From a virus, in the IMG/VR virus record IMGVR_UViG_3300031918_000147, positions 1 to 24,380 of that record: a DNA stretch of 24,380 nucleotides; one strand, 5' to 3'. The position numbers and the translations under genes were made by a program. Shown here piece after piece: positions 13,828 to 22,484 of this stretch. Positions within the stretch are counted from its first letter, which is position 1; each line of letters opens with the position of its first letter. Under the pieces are notes generated by a model, which was given only the letters and a program-made list of their open reading frames with translations, was not told the DNA's origin and did no database searches.

Positions 13828-16122
13828 ATGATGCCAACACCGTCCAAGTTTGTCCTAATATTTCCGACAGGAACGCTCGAATGCACCCCAGATAATTGGG
13901 CAGAGGTCGAGATGGGTCTGACTAGGCAGGAATTTGGCATAAACAGGGAGGTAACATCGGAGTTCGTATTTTCAGGTGCAGCAGGGTCGGTTCTTACAGG
14001 ATTGTTCAATACCTACGGTTTCGGTGCTGTTTGTTCGATGGAGTTTCACAAACGGCAGAATAATTGGACGTATGAACTATTCAACACGTTTCAGGCTGAT
14101 TTTTCGACCTATTCCCTTGATAATGGCAAAGTAACCCTGTCGTTCATTGAAAACTCGATTAGAAAGCTGATTGACGATAACAAGGGGACGGACTACCAAT
14201 TCGACCTACCGACAACGAATAATCTGCTTTATACGGGGGTTTCGTTTGTCAAGGAGAATAAGATGCTCGCTACGGCAGGATTATTGACTGAATGGGTTAA
14301 TGCAAGTTGTTTCCCGATACGCTCAAAACGCACCGTCAGGCAATCTACCACACTGTTTGATTTTGCCATTGACCAAATGGAAGCAATTGCCAAGGCTACG
14401 GGAACTTTCAACGTAGAGGTGTCAATCAAAACGCTTGCTTTCCATTTGATTGGTAATGACACATTCCTACCGACCGAGGGAAAGGTTCGATTAGTAAAAA
14501 CAAACGCAGGGACAAAGACCTGGAAGGAAACCCTTTTAGAATGGAATCCGATTTCACCTGCATACGGATACGAACGATTTGAGGATTTCGGAGTTTATAA
14601 CCTAGAAAATGTTTCGTTGAATGTTGGTGAACGCATTATGCTTTGGTACGATGCAGGGAATCACGCTATAAATTCGGTCGCCATGACGGGAAACCATTTG
14701 GATGGATACTTAAAACTCACCAATATTGACCCGTCCATCTACCAAGCCCACGAAGTTCCTGTTGTTTCGCATGATTGGGCAATTGAGCAATTGATTCGTA
14801 AAATTGTACCTTCGCTCGCCTTACTGCCTATTGCTGACATATTAGAGTACAACTTGCCAAAGATTACCGATGCAGTGGCCTACGTGCCTGTTTTAACGTC
14901 CGGCAGTGGCTTAATTCAAGATAGCGGGGCAACTATCACTGTTTCGCTCGAAAAGGTCTTAAAATCGCTTAAATTCCTTTACGGTGCTGATTACGACATA
15001 ACAGGAAATAAAATGCGGGTGGATTACGCTTCTACGTTCTTTTCACACGTAAAATCCACTATTGACATTGAACCGATTGCCAAACCCGTCATTAAGTCCG
15101 ACATGACACACGTTTACAATCGTATTGTCGTAGGTTGGGAAACGGATGAAAACGCAACGAACGGGGCACTTGAAATTAACTGTAAAAATACGTTCACTAT
15201 TCCTAATTCAAAAGTTGATAAGGAGCTTAATTTGGTTCATCCGTTCAAAGGGTCGATGTACACGATTGAGAAGTACATGGAGGACAAGGACACCTCGACG
15301 AACACGACCAAGGATTCTGATACATCGGTGTTTATTTTTGCCGTCAATCCATTGGTAGCCAATTCGACAACTCTTCATAGACCCGTTACCTATACGTGGG
15401 CATATAAAGGCACATCTAATACATCGCCATATCCTACTATCTTTTATATCTCAAGTCCATCGACACCGATAATACCCGTTACAGGGGCGTTTTACCGTGA
15501 CATTAATAGCCGTAATTATTATACTTGGAACGGAACGGCTTATTTGAATAGTCCAACAGGGCCAGAAAACCTTCCCCCGATGGCCTACAACGTTCCGTTT
15601 TCCCCTATGCGGTTGATGCTTGCCAATATGTCTTATATTGCCGTGTCGCTGTACCTACTCACTAAAAAGGGATATTTACTTTCGGGCACTTTTTATGAGG
15701 ATGTTTCGCACACCGTTCCTATTGTTCCTGTCATTGATTTGTACTTTTTTGATATTACAGGCTCGAAATATTACAAATACAACGGCTCTATTTACGTTAT
15801 TACGGATGCCCCTACATGGATTCAGTTTGCATCAACAGACAGGAAAGCGGATTACTTCACACCGTATGGGGGAGTTACTCTGTATGAGAATGCACTATCG
15901 ACTTCGTTAATCCCTGAACCGCTATTCTTGCCACTTTCCGTTGAGTTTGACACGGCTCTAAAACTTTGGACTCTTGCATCAATAAACGATAATCTGTATA
16001 AGTATTGGGAATTAGTGAATAAAAATACAAGTCAGACGTACAAAATATGGATTAAAGATGTAACTTTGCAATTAACACGGGTTAATTCACAATCTTGGAA
16101 AGGCATAGCGTATGATTTATAA
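13828..16122 (+). CDS. tail tip protein, 764 aa (distal tail or tail-associated type)
   Basis: It starts on the first of two adjacent ATGs (13828 or 13831), one base after the tape measure stop. The N-terminal 120 residues look like a distal tail protein: beta-rich, with GLTRQEFGINREVTSEFVFSGAAG and YELFNTFQADFSTYSLDNGKVTLSF. The middle is a mixed domain. Residues 546-576 and 629-660 contain a repeated unit (PIIPV, then YYTWNGTAY; PIVPV, then YYKYNGSIY). Such proteins form the hub under the tail tube. The last 10 bases overlap the next gene. No peptidase motif was seen. Confidence 0.7.
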   Translation: MMPTPSKFVLIFPTGTLECTPDNWAEVEMGLTRQEFGINREVTSEFVFSGAAGSVLTGLFNTYGFGAVCSMEFHKRQNNWTYELFNTFQADFSTYSLDNGKVTLSFIENSIRKLIDDNKGTDYQFDLPTTNNLLYTGVSFVKENKMLATAGLLTEWVNASCFPIRSKRTVRQSTTLFDFAIDQMEAIAKATGTFNVEVSIKTLAFHLIGNDTFLPTEGKVRLVKTNAGTKTWKETLLEWNPISPAYGYERFEDFGVYNLENVSLNVGERIMLWYDAGNHAINSVAMTGNHLDGYLKLTNIDPSIYQAHEVPVVSHDWAIEQLIRKIVPSLALLPIADILEYNLPKITDAVAYVPVLTSGSGLIQDSGATITVSLEKVLKSLKFLYGADYDITGNKMRVDYASTFFSHVKSTIDIEPIAKPVIKSDMTHVYNRIVVGWETDENATNGALEINCKNTFTIPNSKVDKELNLVHPFKGSMYTIEKYMEDKDTSTNTTKDSDTSVFIFAVNPLVANSTTLHRPVTYTWAYKGTSNTSPYPTIFYISSPSTPIIPVTGAFYRDINSRNYYTWNGTAYLNSPTGPENLPPMAYNVPFSPMRLMLANMSYIAVSLYLLTKKGYLLSGTFYEDVSHTVPIVPVIDLYFFDITGSKYYKYNGSIYVITDAPTWIQFASTDRKADYFTPYGGVTLYENALSTSLIPEPLFLPLSVEFDTALKLWTLASINDNLYKYWELVNKNTSQTYKIWIKDVTLQLTRVNSQSWKGIAYDL

Positions 16123-17020
16123 TGCGAATATAATTGTTCCAACTCTTTGTCCGTTACAGTTCAAAGACATTCAGAACGCCTCTGAATTGACCCACTATCC
16201 GCAGGCTTTTCAGTACGTCCAGAAATTCGGTATCTCGAAAACAATTCACGTACAATTTCACTTTACCTCAGACCCAACAGCGGGGGCGGTTACAATTAAT
16301 GTATTCAACTACCACACGGACGCACCCATTTGCATAGGGGGAACGGCTAAGACTTATACAGCGAGCGTAACAACACTTTCCGCAGGGCATTATTACATGG
16401 ATTACTACATACCTTGTTCTGAACTTTCGGGCGTGGTGTATTTTACCGTCACGTCCTCACAAGGTTTAATGTTGACTTCGTGGCCTGTTGAGATCGGGAA
16501 CACGGGGGACATGATTGAAATAACGTACTTCAATACGGACAACGATTTTCAGACCGTATTCGGAAATCCCGCTCCTGTTTTTCAAGAATCGAATTTATTT
16601 TCCGTTTACGTTGAGGGTGGTTTTAGACCTGACGGTTACACACCTTCGGGAAATGCCGAGTCGTTTTCAAACCAATTCGCTGAACCTTCTCTCACTTACG
16701 GGATGCCTTTCGATGTTGAACGTCTTACTTTAGGTGACTCAAACGGCCTGCCTCGATGGATGGGGCAAAAACTAAACGCAATTTTCCATTGTGACACCGT
16801 GCTTATAGACGGGTTTCAGTGGTCACGAAACAGCCCTTTGACGGTAGAATACACCGGCAAATTAACGGGTGTTTACTCGATTGACCTTGTACCTTCTACA
16901 AACAGATTGACCCAAACCATTGCAGGGGACATCCTGATTACAAACGAAGAATCTACGGTAATAACGACCGAAGCCGAAATAGCATTAGCACTATCTAAAA
17001 CAACAGACCCATGGCCGTAA
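16112..17020 (+). CDS. tail tip or baseplate protein, 302 aa
   Basis: The 302-aa protein is beta-rich throughout, rich in Thr, Tyr, Phe and Val, with no membrane segment or signal peptide. Segments include GISKTIHVQFHFTSDPTAGAV, AGHYYMDYYIPCSELSGVVYFTVTS and PRWMGQKLNAIFHCDTVLIDGFQWSR. It starts 11 bases before the end of the tail tip gene and ends 10 bases inside the first fibre gene. The layout suggests a tip component connecting hub and fibres. I cannot name a family. The GDMIEITYFNTDNDFQTVFG stretch may be a conserved core to test. Confidence 0.6.
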   Translation: MIYNANIIVPTLCPLQFKDIQNASELTHYPQAFQYVQKFGISKTIHVQFHFTSDPTAGAVTINVFNYHTDAPICIGGTAKTYTASVTTLSAGHYYMDYYIPCSELSGVVYFTVTSSQGLMLTSWPVEIGNTGDMIEITYFNTDNDFQTVFGNPAPVFQESNLFSVYVEGGFRPDGYTPSGNAESFSNQFAEPSLTYGMPFDVERLTLGDSNGLPRWMGQKLNAIFHCDTVLIDGFQWSRNSPLTVEYTGKLTGVYSIDLVPSTNRLTQTIAGDILITNEESTVITTEAEIALALSKTTDPWP

Positions 17021-19218
17021 AAGAAAACGAATTAACCAAAAAGCTATCCGATACCCACGATGAAGATTGGTGGTTTAGGATGGTGGATGCTTTGGGCAAC
17101 TCAAAGGATATGCTCAAATCACTTCTAAGGCTTGACCCGTCACAAATTGAAGGATTAGTATCTGCACTCGCTTCATTATCTACAATCCCCGTAATCAAGT
17201 CGCAAACAGCCTATATTAAGACGGATGGAACGATTAACGGTTCAGGAACAGAGTTAAAGATGCTCACTAACGAAGCAGGATTAAACGCAGCCTTTGACGG
17301 ATTCTATTCGGTTGTTACACCTTTTCTAGTGGCTGATTTGGGATACATCAAGAATGTTATAGCGTTTGACAATTCGGTAAAAGGGCAAGGGGCGGTAACG
17401 CCTTCAGTCCGTACAATGTCAAGGCAGTTGATATTCTCGACTCTTGGCATTCTGTACCGTGAATACTCCTCTTCTACTTGGGGCGTTCCTATTTTTATGG
17501 GTGGCACGAATGACAACTTTGTAACTACCTATTCGGCACTTTCCTCGCTTGCAACAGCCAATAAATTAACCCCCGGCACGCTGTACAAAATTACAGACCA
17601 CGGGAATGATAACGGCATAATCATTCAGGCCGCCACCTCTTCAACGTTCAAACCTGACGGTATCCGCTTGGGTCTTGTACCTGCCCACTACATCGCAGGC
17701 ACTTACAGCACGGTTGCTTGGTTGGGTGTTTGGAGATTGTCAATCGGTGACGGTGGTGTTGCCGCAGGAAATAAGGCCGTTTATATGGGCAGGGTTTGGA
17801 CAAACCTTACAGGCAATATCGGAACGGTTCACGCTGACCCTGATTTATGGGCTTTGGATGCTACTAATTGGGCACTTTCAACCGATTCAGCCGATTATGT
17901 TCAAGAAGTATTTGGATGCACTTACAGGCTTGTTTCAAATTTACCTGCTACCTATCCCAAAGGGTATATTTCTAAACAGTGGGATTCAAGAGGAAATTCA
18001 TTCGGAATTGAAATTGAACCCGCAACGCTATTCTTGGTTGATTATAACGATTGGGGAAACGCCTTTGTTTGGGGCAATAAACTGAAATCATGCCGTAATA
18101 ATATCTGTATTGATGCTAACAGCATGATACATGACAATTTCGGAGGCGGTGATATTCATACCGTTTCAGGCTCGCACGTTTACGAAAACGAACTAAAGGA
18201 CTTTGACAACAATATTCAATTAATAACAGGAACGACTGCCGTAATCTATAAAAACGTCCTTACGAATGATGCCGATATTCAATACTTAACAGGGGCTTCT
18301 AATATAGCGTTCAATAAAATAGGCGGTGATATTAAAGGCGATTCGGTTGTTTATTGTACGGCTGTTGTAACCAATTCTGTTATTGATCTTGGTGGACTTA
18401 TCAAAGACTGTATTACGGTTGCAATATCCAACTCGAAGATTTACGGCACAGTAGATGGAAACAAGACCACAAGTGCGTACACATTCGCACGTTGCACAAT
18501 CGGTCAGGCCGCAGACATTACAAATAACGATTCCTTAAATTTTGCAGACACAACAATTGAGTCGTACGCATATATATATAGCAATCCGTCCCTTGTGTTC
18601 ACTCGGTGCAAGATAGGTTCTTCTATTGCTATGCACGGAAATACGGACGTTCAAATGACGGATACGGAAATGAAGTCAGGGGCTGAATATAGTTTAAAAA
18701 CCATGACGGGCTTTTCTATGTCTAATTCCGTTTTGGATTCCGTAGATGTTTCAGTGCAAACTATTGGGGCTAACATATCTATCCGTCAATCAAAAGGCAA
18801 GATTTGCGCCTCCGTTTCCCGCATTGCAGGGTCTTTCACCGTTCCAACAGGAGCTTATTCAGCCTTGACGGTCGCAATGGGAATGACCCCCACCACCACC
18901 CGCTCGAACGGTGTTACCGTATCAGGCCTTACCCTTATAGCACAATACGCTGGCTGGCACAAAGTCAAACTAAATATGTCGCTGCTTTGCTCTATAGGTA
19001 AACAGATAGAAGCCAACATCCATGTAGGGGCTACGCTAAAGGCTGGACTTTATGACAAGGCCTATTTTGAGGCCGAAGAATGCAGAAAACTACTGATTGA
19101 TGATTCCGTTCTGCTTGCCGTTGGCGACGTTGTAAGCGTCAAATATCGTCATGCAGATGGGGGAACTCTCACTTATCAACACCTTGCCTCAACTTTCTCA
19201 CTTGAATACGACAATTAA
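17011..19218 (+). CDS. tail fibre with beta-helix shaft and C1q-like head, 735 aa
   Basis: The N-terminal 60 residues are helical and charged (ELTKKLSDTHDEDWWFRMVDALGNSKD), probably the attachment part. A globular part around 150-340 contains W- and G-rich segments (DPDLWALDATNWALS, EVFGCTYRLVSN). From about 365 to 600 there are short irregular repeats with N, D, I and V at spaced positions (NNICIDANSMIHDN, NIAFNKIGGDIKGDSVVY, NSKIYGTVDGN), the pattern of a right-handed beta helix. The last 125 residues (SFTVPTGAYSALTV to STFSLEYDN) resemble a C1q/TNF-like trimer head. Trimeric receptor binding is likely. It overlaps the previous gene by 10 bases, and the next gene starts 11 bases after its stop. 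Confidence 0.78.
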   Translation: MAVKENELTKKLSDTHDEDWWFRMVDALGNSKDMLKSLLRLDPSQIEGLVSALASLSTIPVIKSQTAYIKTDGTINGSGTELKMLTNEAGLNAAFDGFYSVVTPFLVADLGYIKNVIAFDNSVKGQGAVTPSVRTMSRQLIFSTLGILYREYSSSTWGVPIFMGGTNDNFVTTYSALSSLATANKLTPGTLYKITDHGNDNGIIIQAATSSTFKPDGIRLGLVPAHYIAGTYSTVAWLGVWRLSIGDGGVAAGNKAVYMGRVWTNLTGNIGTVHADPDLWALDATNWALSTDSADYVQEVFGCTYRLVSNLPATYPKGYISKQWDSRGNSFGIEIEPATLFLVDYNDWGNAFVWGNKLKSCRNNICIDANSMIHDNFGGGDIHTVSGSHVYENELKDFDNNIQLITGTTAVIYKNVLTNDADIQYLTGASNIAFNKIGGDIKGDSVVYCTAVVTNSVIDLGGLIKDCITVAISNSKIYGTVDGNKTTSAYTFARCTIGQAADITNNDSLNFADTTIESYAYIYSNPSLVFTRCKIGSSIAMHGNTDVQMTDTEMKSGAEYSLKTMTGFSMSNSVLDSVDVSVQTIGANISIRQSKGKICASVSRIAGSFTVPTGAYSALTVAMGMTPTTTRSNGVTVSGLTLIAQYAGWHKVKLNMSLLCSIGKQIEANIHVGATLKAGLYDKAYFEAEECRKLLIDDSVLLAVGDVVSVKYRHADGGTLTYQHLASTFSLEYDN

Positions 19219-19229
19219 TACTTAAAAAT

Positions 19230-19448
19230 ATGGCAGACTACACCGTACCGAGTATTAAGACAAAAGACATTACAGAAACGTCCCCAATGTCGAGCGTAAA
19301 AGAGATATTGGTCAATTCTACCTCTGACGAAACGAAGGTAATTCTAAAGGCGAATTTCACACTTCCGATTAGTCAGATAATCGGCCCTGTCGGAGCTATG
19401 GAGGGTCAGATAACATACGAGAATGGATTTTACTATATAAATACTTGA
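19230..19448 (+). CDS. small fibre-associated protein, 72 aa
   Basis: A 72-aa product begins after an A-rich leader (ACTTAAAAAT). It is beta-rich and polar and contains EILVNSTSDETKVILKANFTLP and GPVGAMEGQITYENGFYYINT. The last residues, GFYYINT, closely match the end of the next protein (GFYFINL), so the two probably share a C-terminal element. It sits between two fibre genes and might be a small fibre cap, chaperone or fibre fragment. No family is recognised. Confidence 0.6.
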   Translation: MADYTVPSIKTKDITETSPMSSVKEILVNSTSDETKVILKANFTLPISQIIGPVGAMEGQITYENGFYYINT

Positions 19449-19450
19449 AG

Positions 19451-19924
19451 ATGAAAGCAGAATCATTACCCACAATTCAGGAACACGCACTACCCGTTGC
19501 GACCACTTTAGTGACAGGTGACTTCATCCGAAAGGTGAAAGCCGACCACACTTCCGAGGATTTGCCTTATGCCACCTTTGAGGCAATAGTACAGGGAGTA
19601 GCATCCGCATCAGGGACAGCTGCAGGAACTATTTCGGGAGCCGTAGCGGGGTCTATTTCAGGCGCATCCGCAGCCGAGGGGGTATTAGACCCATTGGTAG
19701 CCGAGGCGACCAGGCAGGCAGGTATTGCCACTACACAGGCAGGATTAGCCAATACAGCAAAGGACTATTCAGCGGGGTATTCCGAGGATTCTGATTTATC
19801 AGCACAGGCAGCAAAGGTAAGCGAAAACAACTCTAAACAGTCCGAAACCAACGCCGCCGCCTCTCTTCTTGCGATTCAAAACTCGCTCACCCTTGAAGGT
19901 GGATTTTACTTTATAAACTTATAA
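19451..19924 (+). CDS. Ala-rich fibre protein, 157 aa
   Basis: The frame is open from a TTG at 19445, but the ATG at 19451, two bases after the previous stop, is the likely start. Residues 45-75 are rich in Gly, Ala and Ser (GTAAGTISGAVAGSISGASAAEG). Residues 78-140 show Ala at regular spacing with the pattern SAQAAKVSENNSKQSETNAAAS, like the trimeric fibre repeats of lambda Stf-type tail fibres. The end GFYFINL mirrors the previous protein. It is short for a fibre, so it is probably a shaft or linker piece that works with the next, larger gene. Confidence 0.65.
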   Translation: MKAESLPTIQEHALPVATTLVTGDFIRKVKADHTSEDLPYATFEAIVQGVASASGTAAGTISGAVAGSISGASAAEGVLDPLVAEATRQAGIATTQAGLANTAKDYSAGYSEDSDLSAQAAKVSENNSKQSETNAAASLLAIQNSLTLEGGFYFINL

Positions 19925-19936
19925 CACTACAATATT

Positions 19937-21562
19937 ATGGCAAAAGTACAATTAATCACAGCCACAGACTTGGCAGCCACGCTTCCCGTTCAGCAATTTG
20001 TTCAGCGGGTTACAGTAGATAGTGGATCCCCTTCCCCGTCTTTCGCATTACGGGCAATGTCAGCATTCAAACCCACCACCCCGAACATCCTACTTTTTCC
20101 CGAAGCAGGTTGTAAAATTGCAAGCGGTAAACTTGCTTCCGTGTACGACCTTTTCGGAACGGTGGATGCAACGCAAGCAACCGCAGGTTCACAATGGTAT
20201 GCAGGCAACACAGTCGCACCAAATGAAAAGACCTCTATTAAAGCGGTTACAGGCATGTCCGCCGTTTCTTTGGGTTTTGCCGACATTGTAAAAGCCGACA
20301 CAGCACGATGGACGATGCTTCAAAACCTGAAATGCAATAATGTAGGTTCAGCACGGATTTACTACGGTACGGCTTATTTGGCAATCACGGCAACCGAAAT
20401 AATTCTGCATAACGGAACGTCAGCGGTTTTGACAGGAACTTATGCAAGTGTTTCTGGTCAGAACATGACCATTGAATGCCGATATATGGCAGGTGCAGGC
20501 GTTATCCTTGTGGACGGTGTGGCAATTCCTACCGTAGCCGCTTCTTTGGGTATCACATTTGGCGAAATAACCTTCAACGCTACCTATCCGTTTGACGGCA
20601 ATACCAACGGGTTTGGGGTATTCACAAACGAATTTACAGCCTACGACAGTCAGGCAATTTCGCACTTTTTAGCTACCGAATTTCCCGCAATCGAAACCAT
20701 CGCAGTCGGTTCGCAAAAGATAGCGACATCCAACTTGGAAGCAACGGTATTCGGGGCAACGACAATTCCCGAAGTTACAGACGCAGGAGCATGGACAGCC
20801 CTATCAACCCCCGCATGGGCACATTACAACAATGATGTTGCCATAGGCTCGGTATTTGGCAAAATGTACAATGGGTTTGCAGCTCAACTTATCAATAATT
20901 ATTGCCCAGTGGGTTTCCATGTTGGTTCTGAATTAGAGCAGGAAATGTTAAGCGACTACTTAGGTGGAGATACGGGAAGTGGGGGGAAAATTAAGGCACT
21001 TTATGGGACATTTTTAAACGAGTTTTCAACTAATGAAAGCGGGATTAGCCTATTGGCTGGTGGTCAGCGTTCTCCAACTGGTGACTTCGCAGTAGGGGGT
21101 TCTTATGCTCTTTTATGGCTAAACAGCGGGGATAAAAGAGTAATAGTATCTTTAACGGACACAACCTTCATTATAAGTGATATAATAGATAGCGGACACG
21201 GGCTTTCCGTCCGCCTATTTTCCAACACCCCCCACCTTGAAAAGCTGACCTACGACAGCGGACTATTCGCGACCGACATCGCAAGTACGCCAAAGTCGAT
21301 ACGCATACCTTTCGGCTGTAAGGTTACAAACATCAAGTGTGTAACATCTACAAGTGTCACGGCAATTGAAGCCAAACTATTCGACTACGCAGGCACAGAA
21401 CTTGAAACGCTGATAACGGGAAAGGTCTGCAATGCTACGACCAAATCATTTAATGTGGTGGCAGACCAAACCGTATCGTACACGGATAATTATGTCAGGG
21501 TAACAGCAACTGGAAACAGCGGTGTAGGCATGACTATTTATGTAACAATTGAACCTATTTAA
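19937..21562 (+). CDS. receptor-binding fibre with ConA-like and FISUMP domains, 541 aa
   Basis: Residues about 45-255 look like a concanavalin A/LamG-type beta sandwich (ARWTMLQNLKC, IYYGTAYLAI, GQNMTIECRYMAGAGVILVDG). Residues about 265-430 match the FISUMP (Fibrobacter succinogenes major paralogous) pattern: WTALSTPAWAHYNND, a GKMYNGFAA segment, NNYCPVGFHVGSELEQEML, a LGGDTGSGGKIKALYG stretch, SLLAGGQRSPTGDF, and the end GLSVRLFSN. This fold is C-type-lectin-like and suits ligand binding. The last 100 residues form another beta domain. The protein probably binds a host surface glycan or protein. It is the last and most elaborate fibre gene before the lysis cassette. No reverse transcriptase or template repeat was found nearby. 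Confidence 0.75.
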   Translation: MAKVQLITATDLAATLPVQQFVQRVTVDSGSPSPSFALRAMSAFKPTTPNILLFPEAGCKIASGKLASVYDLFGTVDATQATAGSQWYAGNTVAPNEKTSIKAVTGMSAVSLGFADIVKADTARWTMLQNLKCNNVGSARIYYGTAYLAITATEIILHNGTSAVLTGTYASVSGQNMTIECRYMAGAGVILVDGVAIPTVAASLGITFGEITFNATYPFDGNTNGFGVFTNEFTAYDSQAISHFLATEFPAIETIAVGSQKIATSNLEATVFGATTIPEVTDAGAWTALSTPAWAHYNNDVAIGSVFGKMYNGFAAQLINNYCPVGFHVGSELEQEMLSDYLGGDTGSGGKIKALYGTFLNEFSTNESGISLLAGGQRSPTGDFAVGGSYALLWLNSGDKRVIVSLTDTTFIISDIIDSGHGLSVRLFSNTPHLEKLTYDSGLFATDIASTPKSIRIPFGCKVTNIKCVTSTSVTAIEAKLFDYAGTELETLITGKVCNATTKSFNVVADQTVSYTDNYVRVTATGNSGVGMTIYVTIEPI

Positions 21563-21563
21563 T

Positions 21564-21884
21564 ATGGAAAAGACTATTGCATTTGACGGCTATACGGTGG
21601 CTGTGATTAAGAAGCGTTATCCGAACGGTGACTGCCTTTGTGACATTCGCCAAGAATTGAAAACCGAAAAAACCGACACAACGGACGCAAGTATCCAAAT
21701 CCTGAAAACGGACAAGGATATAATCTTTACGGCTGACAAATTGCCGTTCAAGTTGACCGAAAAACAAATAGAGTTTTTAAACCCAAAACCAACAGAAATG
21801 AAAACAGTCATGCCCACTCCTGACGATGGAAGTCCAACACTTCCCCCTGATTCACCTCCAACCGTACCACCGTTGAAGCCATGA
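21564..21884 (+). CDS. small protein with proline-rich tail, 106 aa
   Basis: The start is the ATG at 21564, one base after the fibre stop. Residues 1-75 form a compact, charged domain (FDGYTVAVIKKRYPNGDCLCDIRQ, DKDIIFTADKLPFKLTEKQIEFL). Residues 76-106 are rich in Pro, Thr and Asp (PTPDDGSPTLPPDSPPTVPPL), an extended linker-like tail. It may be a fibre-associated factor or the first gene of the lysis cassette. It overlaps the next gene by ATGA. No family is recognised. Confidence 0.6.
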   Translation: MEKTIAFDGYTVAVIKKRYPNGDCLCDIRQELKTEKTDTTDASIQILKTDKDIIFTADKLPFKLTEKQIEFLNPKPTEMKTVMPTPDDGSPTLPPDSPPTVPPLKP

Positions 21885-22267
21885 AAAAGATTGAATTAGC
21901 ATCCGTTAAATACTTTCCGATAGTGCTGAATATCGTACTATTGGGGTTGATGCTACTTCAATTAATGCGAATAGAGATAAGGGATTTGACGGCTTATTTT
22001 ATAGGCATCGGAATAATCCCTACACTAAACCTAATCACACAATCCAAACAGCTACATTTCTGTACGTGGCATCGCATTTTGCTCTACAACATTATGTTTT
22101 ATGCGGTGCTTCAAATTTGTTGGCGGCTTGGATTTGAATTTAATTACTATCTTTACCTTTGCTTAACTATAAATATAGCTTCACTAATAACGGCCTTTAT
22201 GCTTTACCGAAAAAATGGATGCTACACAACGAAAGTTAGTCAGAGGGTTAAAAGGTTTAATAATTGA
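21881..22267 (+). CDS. membrane protein, 128 aa, possible holin or exclusion protein
   Basis: The sequence has four hydrophobic segments: about 11-29 (YFPIVLNIVLLGLMLLQLM), 34-54, 66-83 (ILLYNIMFYAVLQICW) and 88-108. A basic tail follows. The first gene of a lysis cassette is often a holin, and the size fits. Short loops and aromatic residues at membrane edges (HFCTWHR, WRLGFEFNYYLYL) are visible. It overlaps the previous gene by ATGA and the next ORF by 53 bases. A role in superinfection exclusion is also possible. The TACCTTTG at 22154-22161 inside it looks like a -7 box but has no supporting -33 element. Confidence 0.6.
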   Translation: MKKIELASVKYFPIVLNIVLLGLMLLQLMRIEIRDLTAYFIGIGIIPTLNLITQSKQLHFCTWHRILLYNIMFYAVLQICWRLGFEFNYYLYLCLTINIASLITAFMLYRKNGCYTTKVSQRVKRFNN

Positions 22268-22484
22268 GATTGAGTGCGGAAAACTTGACCGCATGACTGA
22301 ACCAGAGTATAAACTATTTCTCGAAGGGTTATCATTAATCATCGAGGCAAAAAAGACAGATTATGGACATTGCAGCAATCGTATCAAGCGGAATAACAGC
22401 CGTCATTATTGGAGGTGGTTCACTTCTTTATTTCCGTCCAAAGATAAAGCGGATGGAAGCGGACACCGAAGGTCAGAGCCTTAA
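22215..22484 (+). CDS. small protein, 89 aa, overlapping both neighbours
   Basis: The ORF begins at 22215, inside the end of the membrane protein gene, and ends 122 bases inside the next gene. Residues 1-50 look like a real helical protein (QRKLVRGLKGLIIEIECGKL, EPEYKLFLEGLSLIIEAKK). The part after residue 50 is an unnatural-looking basic and Ser-rich stretch, as expected where the frame mainly serves the other gene. Without this ORF the bases 22268-22362 would be non-coding. An in-frame A AAA AAG lies at 22349-22355; a -1 shift there would end the protein at 22396. Coding status is moderately supported. Confidence 0.5.
   Translation: MDATQRKLVRGLKGLIIEIECGKLDRMTEPEYKLFLEGLSLIIEAKKTDYGHCSNRIKRNNSRHYWRWFTSLFPSKDKADGSGHRRSEP

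Noticed and set aside
20729-21226. Diversity-generating retroelement acting on the lectin-like domain
   Set aside because: The fold type is a usual target, but there is no reverse transcriptase gene and I saw no matching template repeat in the window.
22154-22161. Promoter inside the membrane protein gene (TACCTTTG)
   Set aside because: Only the -7-like octamer is present, inside coding sequence and without a -33 element.
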